Positions 56,901-64,000 of a stretch of DNA of 64,000 nucleotides are shown here, in pieces (within the stretch, counting starts at the first letter, position 1; every line of letters begins with the position of its first letter). A program made the position numbers and the translations under genes. Below the pieces are notes generated by a model. It was given only the letters and a program-made list of their open reading frames with translations, searched no databases and had not been told where the DNA came from. Source of the stretch: Bartonella doshiae NCTC 12862 = ATCC 700133 (GTDB taxonomy: Bacteria > Pseudomonadota > Alphaproteobacteria > Rhizobiales > Rhizobiaceae); assembly GCF_000278155.1 (NCBI RefSeq), contig NZ_JH725095.1, forward strand, positions 1-64,000, in the 5' to 3' direction.

Positions 56901-57433
56901 AAGCGTTCAACAGCTCGTTCTTTCTTATCTTCTGCTAAAAGCAAATTAATAGGCCCTTTATTACCACCAGTCAAAGCGATGATTCCTTCACTGTGTGATA
57001 ATAGCCATTCAGCTTTAATATGAGGAGAATCTGTATCGCGCTTATCAAGATAAGCACGACTGACGAGACGAACTAAATGAGCGTAACCACTCTCACTAGC
57101 AGCCAAAAGAACAAGAGAGCAAAAATCAGAAGCACAGCGCCCTTTTACTAAACGCGAATTATCACTTTCATCATTAAAATCAATTGCAAGCTGACAACCT
57201 ATAATAGGTTGAATACCGTGAGAAAAACAAGATTGCGAGAACTCTAAAGCACCAAATAAATTATTCGTATCTGTAATAGCAACCGCAGGAGTATGATCAG
57301 AAATTGCATGTTGAATAATTTGTGGAATTTTTAAAGCCCCTTCGAGCAAAGAATAAGCAGAATGTACTCTTAAATGAATAAAACGAGGAAGCGTATTCTT
57401 ATCATCTTGCATTTTATTTTTATCTTCTGACAC
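53945..57433 (-). CDS. dnaE: DNA polymerase III subunit alpha
   Basis: The replicative polymerase, 1,162 residues. The PHP domain comes first ([35 protein letters not shown]). The palm has [24 protein letters not shown] and the catalytic Asp pair in [17 protein letters not shown], then a third near [13 protein letters not shown]. The HhH region, and an OB fold with [25 protein letters not shown] follow, then a C-terminal domain. I start at GTG 57433 ([11 protein letters not shown]); the frame opens at TTG 57451 and ATG 57412 is another option. Single gene; no lolCD neighbour as in some relatives. Confidence 0.96.
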   Translation of the reverse strand: [1162 protein letters not shown]

Positions 57434-58043
57434 TCTCACAATTTCCCACAAAAAATAAATGCCACCTTGTAAATATCATCCATTTCGTAACAGAAGAACA
57501 TTTTAACCTATCATGTACAATTTACCAATTCAGTACCTCATATATCCAAAAGATAATTCAATTTTATTAAGGATAGCATAGTCTTTTCTATTTCTATAAT
57601 ATTGAACTCTATTTTATCTCCCAGTTTTAAGATGAAGAATGCTTAAATAAAGCGAATAAAATAAATTCTATCACTAAAGTAAAAATTAAAATTCCCATAA
57701 AAGAAGAATTTTTTATAGTGAAAGCAGAGAGTTATAAATCTCTTAAAAGAGGAGTATCTATAAAAAAAGAGATTAAATTTCAAAGTGTTGTTTTGCAAGG
57801 TATAAAAACACAAATCTCTCAAACAACCATACTGCAATAAAAAAACATTTAAATAATAAACTCTTATAAAGTATTAATTATTAAATATTTTTATTTAAAT
57901 TATATTCTTTAATGATAAAAATATAAAATTTAAAATACACAATATAAGCAAATAAATTGCTTCTCACACGCTTAGTGATTTATCCCCAAAAAGCTTTTTA
58001 AATACACTAGAAAAAACAAAAAGAGCGCGTTACATTCTCTTAT
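57434..58043. other. spacer between dnaE and recG
   Basis: 610 bp, extremely AT-rich and divergent. A stop-free plus-strand stretch ending at TAA 57838-57840 reads KIKIPIKEEFFIVKAESYKS then LKRGVSIKKEIKFQSVVLQG. It has no ATG and only GTG near 57719, so it may be a degraded gene or chance. Promoters for both neighbours must lie here. Confidence 0.35.
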
Positions 58044-60152
58044 ATGCTTCCAAGCCTGATTACTCCTCTTTTTAACTCTATTCGTACACTTTCTGGGATT
58101 ACCCCTAAAACTTACAGCTTACTAGCCAAAGTTTTAAACATTAATCCTATACAACGTGATCCTACTCTTATTGACCTTCTTCAATTAATGCCCAATTCTG
58201 TCATAGATCGCAGAATGCGACCCGGTATCGCTTTTGCACAAGAAGGAATCACCGTTACTCTTGAAATTTTTATTGACCAACATCAGCCCCCTCCAACTGG
58301 ACGTAATCGATTGCCCTATCGTATTAGAGCACATGATCAAACAGGTATCATAAATTTAGTTTTTTTTCACGCTCAAAGCTCTTGGCTTAAAAAGCAATTA
58401 CCAGAAGGAAAAAAAGTCATTGTATCAGGAAAAGTTGAGCGATTTAATGGACAACTTTCAATGGTGCATCCTGACCATATCGCACCAAGTGAGAAATTAA
58501 ATCAGATTCCCCTGATCGAACCTATCTATCCTTCTACCGCTGGATTGTCCACAAAGACACTAAGGCGTGCTATACAAAATGCTCTAGAGCATATTCCTCT
58601 CTTGCCAGAATGGATAGATGAAAACATTAAAAAACAACAAAACTTTTCTTCTTTTTCTATTGCTTTACGGCGAATTCATAGCCCCATAGATCCTGATGAT
58701 TTAACCTTAGAAAGTGCAGCACGTAGACGTCTTGCCTATGATGAGCTTCTTGCTAGCCAATTAGCTCTTGGGCTTATACGCCTGAAAACCAAATCTCTTT
58801 CAGGAATTTCTCGATCACCAACAGGAACATATACAGAAAAATTACTGAAAGCATTACCCTTCCAACTTACAGATGGACAAAAAGCAGCGATCAAAGATAT
58901 TGCAAAGGATCTCGCTTCACCAGAACCGATGTTAAGACTTCTACAAGGTGACGTAGGAGCAGGAAAAACCGCCGTTGCACTGATGGCAATGGCGCAAATT
59001 GCTGAAAATGCAGGGCAATCAGCATTAATGGCACCAACAGAAGTTCTTGCCCGACAACATTTTGCTACAATTGCACCTCTTGCCCAAAAAATCGGCTTAC
59101 AAACAACTCTTTTAACAGGACGAGAAAAAGGGAAAGTACGCGTAAATATCTTGGATGATATCTTATCAGGACACGCTTCTATTATCATCGGAACCCATGC
59201 TCTCATACAAGATAACGTAACTTATAATAATCTTGCTTTAGCCATCATCGATGAACAACATCGCTTTGGCGTACATCAACGCCTTTCTCTAACATCCAAA
59301 GGTCAGACACCTGATATGTTGGTGATGACCGCCACCCCTATTCCACGCACATTAGTTTTAACAGCTTTTGGTGATATGGACGTATCACAAATTACAGAAA
59401 AACCAATGGGGCGGCAATCAATCACAACAGCAACGCTTTCATTGAAGCGCATTCATGAACTTTTAGAACGAATTGAAATTGCATTAGAAAAAGGAGAAAA
59501 ACTTTATTGGATCTGTCCTTTAGTGGAAGAATCGACAAATCTTGAACTCACTTCCATTGAAAACCGCTTTACTCTTCTCTCTGAGCGATTTGGCACACGC
59601 GTTGGTATGATACATGGAAAAATGTCTACGGATGAAAAAGAAGCAGCTATGGCATCTTTTAAATGTGGAGATATCCGTATTTTAGTGGCAACAACTGTTA
59701 TTGAGGTAGGAGTAGATATTCCGGATGCTTCAATCATCGTCATTGAACATGCAGAACATTTTGGTCTTTCACAACTGCATCAATTGCGTGGGCGTGTTGG
59801 ACGAGGAGAAAAAAAATCCTCCTGTATTTTGCTCTATAAAGATCCGCTCACAAAAACAGCAGCAACACGCTTGAATATTATACGCAATACAGAAGATGGT
59901 TTCAAAATTGCTGAAGAAGACTGGCGCTTACGTGGAGAAGGTGAGCTTTTAGGAACACGGCAATCTGGTGCACCTGAGTTTCATATAGCCAACCTTGCCG
60001 TCCACAGTGCTCTTTTATCAATGGCAAGAAGGGATGCGCGTTTGTTTTTACAACAGGATCCTTACCTTTCTTCAGAACGAGGACAAGCCTTACGTTTACT
60101 TCTTTACCTTTTTGGGCGAGAAGATGCGACACGTCTTTTACGAGCCGGTTAA
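58044..60152 (+). CDS. recG: ATP-dependent DNA helicase RecG
   Basis: A 702-residue RecG that remodels stalled forks and Holliday junctions. The wedge/OB domain occupies about 60-160 (GIINLVFFHAQSSWLKKQLPEGKKVIVSGKVERFNGQLSMVHPDHI). Motif I is LLQGDVGAGKTAVALMA, motif II DEQHRFGVHQR (DEQH), motif III TATPIPRTL, then ATTVIEVGVDIPDAS (V) and QLRGRVGRGEKKSSC (VI), with the DWRLRGEGELLGTRQSG clamp near the end. Normal length. It converges on glmS. Confidence 0.96.
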   Translation: MLPSLITPLFNSIRTLSGITPKTYSLLAKVLNINPIQRDPTLIDLLQLMPNSVIDRRMRPGIAFAQEGITVTLEIFIDQHQPPPTGRNRLPYRIRAHDQTGIINLVFFHAQSSWLKKQLPEGKKVIVSGKVERFNGQLSMVHPDHIAPSEKLNQIPLIEPIYPSTAGLSTKTLRRAIQNALEHIPLLPEWIDENIKKQQNFSSFSIALRRIHSPIDPDDLTLESAARRRLAYDELLASQLALGLIRLKTKSLSGISRSPTGTYTEKLLKALPFQLTDGQKAAIKDIAKDLASPEPMLRLLQGDVGAGKTAVALMAMAQIAENAGQSALMAPTEVLARQHFATIAPLAQKIGLQTTLLTGREKGKVRVNILDDILSGHASIIIGTHALIQDNVTYNNLALAIIDEQHRFGVHQRLSLTSKGQTPDMLVMTATPIPRTLVLTAFGDMDVSQITEKPMGRQSITTATLSLKRIHELLERIEIALEKGEKLYWICPLVEESTNLELTSIENRFTLLSERFGTRVGMIHGKMSTDEKEAAMASFKCGDIRILVATTVIEVGVDIPDASIIVIEHAEHFGLSQLHQLRGRVGRGEKKSSCILLYKDPLTKTAATRLNIIRNTEDGFKIAEEDWRLRGEGELLGTRQSGAPEFHIANLAVHSALLSMARRDARLFLQQDPYLSSERGQALRLLLYLFGREDATRLLRAG

Positions 60153-60268
60153 CCCTCTCAAAAACAATACAAACAGAACACTTTGCATGGCTATACCTTA
60201 TCTATTTTCCTGCATTTTTATAAATTTGCACCCCTCTTCTTTCCTATAGCGCCTTAAAAAACAAATTT

Positions 60269-62092
60269 TTACTCAACAGTGACAGATTTTGCCAAATTAC
60301 GAGGCTGATCAATGTCCGTCCCCAATAAAACAGCTGTATAATAAGCAATGAGCTGAATAGGTAAAGCATAAATAATTGGTGCAATAAATTCAGGAGTATC
60401 TGGCAAAACAATAGTCGATAAAACATCTAGGTTTATTGCTTTTATACCTCTTTTATCCGTAATCAAAATAATACGACCATTGCGTGCTGCCACTTCTTGC
60501 ATATTAGAAAAAGTTTTTTCAAACCACCGATCATAAGGAGCAACAACAATAATCGGCATTGTCTCATCTACCAGTGCAATCGGCCCATGTTTTAACTCGC
60601 CCGCAGCATACCCCTCAGCATGAATATAAGAAAGCTCTTTCAATTTGAGAGCTCCTTCCAAAGCAATTGGATAAGAAGTACCGCGGCCAAGATAAAGTAC
60701 ACCTTTCGCATTCACTAAATCACGACAAATCGTTTCAATCTTGTTCTCTAGCTTTAAAACTTCATTTAAAATCCGTGGAACTTCTGCCAACTGTTGGACC
60801 AACTGTTGTTCCATCTTGGCAGAAAGATAACCACGTTGTTTAGCAGCATCAAGAGCTACTGAAGCAAGCGTTGCCAATTGACAAGTAAAAGCTTTTGTTG
60901 AGGCAACACCAATCTCTGGACCAGCAAGTGTTGGTAAAACAAAATCAGCTTCTCGTGCCATCGTTGATTGCTCAACATTCACAATTGTTGCGGTTTTTAC
61001 ACCACGCTCCCGGCAATAACGGAGAGATGCCAAAGTATCCGCCGTTTCACCAGATTGAGAAACAAACATTGACAATACATCAGGTGTCATAGGTAGTTCG
61101 CGATAACGAAATTCCGAAGCAACATCATTATCAACACTTAAAGCAGCAAAATTTTCAAACCAATAGCGTGCAACTAAAGTTGAATAATAAGCCGTTCCAC
61201 AGCTTGCAAAAAGTAATCGGTCAATATTTTTCCAATCAATAAAATTTTTAAAGGAACGAACCTTATAAGTTCCAAGATCAAGATAACGCGCTAAATTATG
61301 AGAGATAACTTCAGGTTGTTCAAACATTTCCTTATGCATAAAATGGCGGTGATTGCCTTTAGAAACCAATAAAGTTCCATCAAACAATGTTACAATAGAG
61401 CGTTTTACTGGTTGGTTATCTGCATCATAAATTGTTACACCCTCTCGTGTCAAAACAGCCCAATCTCCATCTTCCATATAGCTAATATGATCAACAAATG
61501 GTGCTAAAGCAATTGCGTCTGATCCAACAAAAAACTCGTCTTTTCCATAGCCAATCGCGAGTGGAGGACCAGAACGAGCAGCAATCATAAGATTGTCTTC
61601 ACCTTTAAAAATAAGAACAATAGCGAAAGCACCCTGCAATCTTTTCCAACTTGTGCGTACTGCTTCCTGCGGAGAAAGACCACTTTTTAATGCTCGTGTA
61701 ATTAAATGTGCAATCACTTCTGTATCCGTTTCTGTTTCAAAATTACAACCATCCTCAATCAATTCTTTTTGCAATTCTATAAAGTTTTCAATAATACCAT
61801 TATGAACAATTGCAAGCTGTTCAGTCACATGAGGATGAGCATTTCTTTCCACAGCGGCTCCATGCGTAGCCCAACGCGTATGACCAATCCCTAGATTTCC
61901 TTTCAGAGGTGTTTTTTTTAATTTTTCTTCTAAATGAACGAGTTTTCCCTCAGCACGCATACAATAAATATGCCCCTGATTCACTGTTGCAACTCCAGAT
62001 GAATCATAGCCTCTATACTCAAGACGCCTCAAACCATCAACCAAAGAGGATGTAACATTTCTATTTCCTAAAATTCCAATAATTCCACACAT
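60269..62092 (-). CDS. glmS: glutamine-fructose-6-phosphate aminotransferase
   Basis: GlmS makes glucosamine-6-phosphate for peptidoglycan and LPS. Started at ATG 62092 it is 607 residues with catalytic Cys2 exposed (MCGIIGILGNRNV). The frame runs to 62110 but those six residues would bury the Cys. The glutaminase domain has RLEYRGYDSSGVA and TDTEVIAHLI; two SIS domains follow (SCGTAYYSTLVARYWFE, SQSGETADTLASLRY, GRGTSYPIALEGALKLKELSYIHAEGYAAGELKHGP). It ends LAKSVTVE. 173 bp downstream of glmU on the same strand; no glmS ribozyme, as expected outside Firmicutes. Confidence 0.97.
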   Translation of the reverse strand: MCGIIGILGNRNVTSSLVDGLRRLEYRGYDSSGVATVNQGHIYCMRAEGKLVHLEEKLKKTPLKGNLGIGHTRWATHGAAVERNAHPHVTEQLAIVHNGIIENFIELQKELIEDGCNFETETDTEVIAHLITRALKSGLSPQEAVRTSWKRLQGAFAIVLIFKGEDNLMIAARSGPPLAIGYGKDEFFVGSDAIALAPFVDHISYMEDGDWAVLTREGVTIYDADNQPVKRSIVTLFDGTLLVSKGNHRHFMHKEMFEQPEVISHNLARYLDLGTYKVRSFKNFIDWKNIDRLLFASCGTAYYSTLVARYWFENFAALSVDNDVASEFRYRELPMTPDVLSMFVSQSGETADTLASLRYCRERGVKTATIVNVEQSTMAREADFVLPTLAGPEIGVASTKAFTCQLATLASVALDAAKQRGYLSAKMEQQLVQQLAEVPRILNEVLKLENKIETICRDLVNAKGVLYLGRGTSYPIALEGALKLKELSYIHAEGYAAGELKHGPIALVDETMPIIVVAPYDRWFEKTFSNMQEVAARNGRIILITDKRGIKAINLDVLSTIVLPDTPEFIAPIIYALPIQLIAYYTAVLLGTDIDQPRNLAKSVTVE

Positions 62093-62265
62093 TTTAAAGC
62101 TCCAACTCACATCCCCAATTTATATAACGCCATAAAAAATTCTAACTACCCTCATCTAAAACTTTAAAAAACAAAGTAATAAAAGAAAACACGAAAATAT
62201 TTTAAGAATAAGCCTACTACACAATTGCCAGACCACCATAAAACCAAGTAATAAATAGAAAATAA

Positions 62266-63615
62266 TTACTTCTTTTGTTTATTGGCCAACAAACGCGCAC
62301 GCAATTTTGTTGCATAGCCTTCTTTAGTTACTTGTCTTGCTCGCCCTAAAGCTACACTATTCATAGGAACATTTTCAGTGATAACACTACCTGAAGCAAT
62401 ATAAGAACTGTTCTCTATAACCAGTGGAGAAACAAGTGATGAATTAGATCCTATAAAAGCGTTATCACCGATTGTAATTTTATATTTTTGAAACCCATCA
62501 TAATTACAAGTAATAGTACCAGCACCAATATTAGTATAAGCGCCAATTTCTGCATCACCAATATAACTCAAATGATTAATTTTAGAGGCTTTCCCTATCT
62601 TAGCTTCTTTGACTTCACAAAAATTTCCTATCTTTACGGATTGAGCTAATTCTGTTCCAGGACGCAAGCGTGCATAGGGTCCAATCTGCGCATCTTTACC
62701 AATCACTGAACCTTCTAGATAACTAAATGCATGAATAACTGCACCAGAGTATACTTTTACCCCCAAACCAAAATAAACATTAGGCTCAATAACTACCCCT
62801 GGTTCAATCTCTGTATCATAAGAAAAATAAACACTTTCTGGTTTCAGAATTGTCACACCAGACAACATTAAATCGTGTGCTTTACGTTTTTGCCACAAAG
62901 AATCAGCTTCAAAAAGTTCAAGACAGCTATTAATTCCAACAACATTGTCAAAAGGGACTTCAACAACGCGAACATCTAATCCTTCCTGTGCAGCAATAGA
63001 AACAACATCTGTTAAGTAATATTCCTGCTTTATATTGCGATTATTAACCTGATCTAAGAGAGAAAGTGCATACTTTCCACGCATAGCAAACATTCCACCA
63101 TTACAAAAAGGAATTTTTTTTTCTTCTTCATTCGCATCTTTTTCTTCTACAATTGCGACAACTTTGCCATTTTTCTCAAGAAGACGTCCATAACCTGTTG
63201 GATCTGGAGGATAAAAACCAGCGATAACAATATCTGCTCCAGCAGTAAGTTGAGCACGAAGCTGTACCAATGAATCTTGTGTAATCAAAGGAGTATCCCC
63301 AAAAACAATAAGAATATCATCCACCCCTTTTTGCAAAGCTACACGAGCAGATAAAACAGCATGAGCCGTTCCTAAACGTTCTTTTTGTTCAAAAATCATC
63401 GCCTTTTTTACAAATGATTGAACGGCATGCGTAACATCTTTGGCTCCAGCCCCGACAACAACTGCCAATTGTGAAGTACCGGCTAATTCTATTTGTTTTA
63501 TGACGTGACAGATTAGTGGCAATCCAGCAATTTTATGAAGCACTTTAGGAAGAGGGGACTTCATGCGCGTCCCCTCACCAGCTGCAAGAACAATAGAAAG
63601 ACAACTTCTAACCAT
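62266..63615 (-). CDS. glmU: bifunctional GlcNAc-1-P uridyltransferase/GlcN-1-P acetyltransferase
   Basis: A 449-residue GlmU making UDP-GlcNAc. The N-terminal pyrophosphorylase has [29 protein letters not shown] and the Mg-binding IVEEKDA follow. The C-terminal left-handed beta-helix acetyltransferase begins near 235 and has [40 protein letters not shown] and the C-terminal AGSVITENV-type text [11 protein letters not shown]. With glmS it forms the aminosugar run after ccdA. Confidence 0.96.
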   Translation of the reverse strand: MVRSCLSIVLAAGEGTRMKSPLPKVLHKIAGLPLICHVIKQIELAGTSQLAVVVGAGAKDVTHAVQSFVKKAMIFEQKERLGTAHAVLSARVALQKGVDDILIVFGDTPLITQDSLVQLRAQLTAGADIVIAGFYPPDPTGYGRLLEKNGKVVAIVEEKDANEEEKKIPFCNGGMFAMRGKYALSLLDQVNNRNIKQEYYLTDVVSIAAQEGLDVRVVEVPFDNVVGINSCLELFEADSLWQKRKAHDLMLSGVTILKPESVYFSYDTEIEPGVVIEPNVYFGLGVKVYSGAVIHAFSYLEGSVIGKDAQIGPYARLRPGTELAQSVKIGNFCEVKEAKIGKASKINHLSYIGDAEIGAYTNIGAGTITCNYDGFQKYKITIGDNAFIGSNSSLVSPLVIENSSYIASGSVITENVPMNSVALGRARQVTKEGYATKLRARLLANKQKK

Positions 63616-63629
63616 AAAAACACATAAGA

Positions 63630-64000
63630 CTAACGAGAAATCCCAAAAAAAATCATAATATCATGCCAACGAATAACTTCAACATTACTTAGCAAAGGAT
63701 AATGTTCCAAAAGCCAAAATGAAAGATCCTGCATAGAGCCTGTTAAAAACAAAACACCAGTAACAATCAGAAAAATACCAATAATCTTTTCAACTTTTCC
63801 TAGGTGAATACGAAAAACTTTTAAAAATCTCATAAAACTGCTTGAAAATAAAGCCGCCAAGATAAAAGGAACTGCAAGACCTAACGCATACACCCCTAAA
63901 AGAACAGCTCCCTCACCCACAGTTTCTTTTGTACCAGCAAGTGTTATGATAGGACCTAAAATTGGGCCTATACACGGTGTCCAACCAAATGCAAAAGCTA
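63630..64000 (-). CDS. ccdA: cytochrome c biogenesis protein CcdA (partial, N-terminus outside window)
   Basis: The last 123 residues of a CcdA/DsbD-like thiol transporter. Visible text includes [22 protein letters not shown] (redox Cys of the second half of the fold), [17 protein letters not shown], and hydrophobic segments ending in [11 protein letters not shown]. It passes electrons across the inner membrane for cytochrome c and disulfide maturation. Its stop is 14 bp before the glmU start, so the three genes probably share a transcript. The first half lies beyond the right edge. Confidence 0.9.
   Translation of the reverse strand, partial: AFAFGWTPCIGPILGPIITLAGTKETVGEGAVLLGVYALGLAVPFILAALFSSSFMRFLKVFRIHLGKVEKIIGIFLIVTGVLFLTGSMQDLSFWLLEHYPLLSNVEVIRWHDIMIFFGISR

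Noticed and set aside
62093-62265. glmS ribozyme or GlmZ-type leader
   Set aside because: No ribozyme core is seen and glmS ribozymes belong to Firmicutes; the spacer is short and featureless.

Overview
The window reads as chromosome from a Bartonella-like member of the Hyphomicrobiales (Alphaproteobacteria). The DNA is strongly AT-rich with long AT-rich spacers. It carries the alphaproteobacterial cell-cycle receivers DivK and CpdR and the yceD-plsX-fabH-ihfA-merR block. A giant coiled-coil protein resembles the rhizobial growth-pole ring protein, and there are a LemA/TPM pair, an Hfq-HflX pair and a fused malic enzyme/phosphotransacetylase-like protein. The genus is inferred from gene content, not from a search.

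Layout. Positions 1-2.25 kb are the edge of a prophage or integrated island: the tail of an unidentified gene, a beta-helix-like repeat protein, a small helical protein and a tyrosine integrase. Just after the integrase is a 17-bp sequence identical to the usual 3' end of a tRNA-Ser, bracketed by two copies of a 19-bp direct repeat. I read this as the attachment site. From 2.53 to 2.73 kb there is an array of six imperfect hairpins about 36 bp apart whose inner stems differ in sequence but, in at least four units, still pair. I could not assign it to a known element, and it is the most unusual object here.

3.4-12 kb holds lemA, a TPM-domain gene, lipB, parE, recJ, rplM-rpsI and divK. 12-18 kb holds an unknown helical protein, a DUF900 lipoprotein hydrolase, tRNA-Leu(GAG), folE, an Fe-S scaffold gene, yidD and thrS. 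18-22 kb (minus strand) is the lipid-synthesis block yceD-plsX-fabH with ihfA and a MerR regulator. bamE stands alone on the plus strand. 22.9-27.4 kb is a minus-strand run glyA-nrdR-ribD-ribE-ribH-nusB.

27.7-34 kb has argC, ctaA, a BY-kinase-like membrane protein with eroded ATP-binding motifs, hflX and hfq. 34.2-38.8 kb is one 1,523-residue membrane-anchored coiled-coil protein. 39.5-48 kb has maeB, mazG, an IscA/SufA-type carrier, tRNA-Pro(GGG), a small heat-shock gene with a ROSE-like leader, an alpha/beta-hydrolase-fold protein lacking its Ser and His, cpdR and tRNA-Val(GAC). 48-64 kb has ppk-ppx, a zinc-finger gene with a flavin monooxygenase, dnaE, recG and the run ccdA-glmU-glmS, cut by the window end.

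Functionally this is mainly core housekeeping: riboflavin, C1 and folate supply; membrane lipid and cell-wall precursor synthesis; replication and repair; and polarity and cell-cycle control. Accessory features are concentrated in the first 3 kb.
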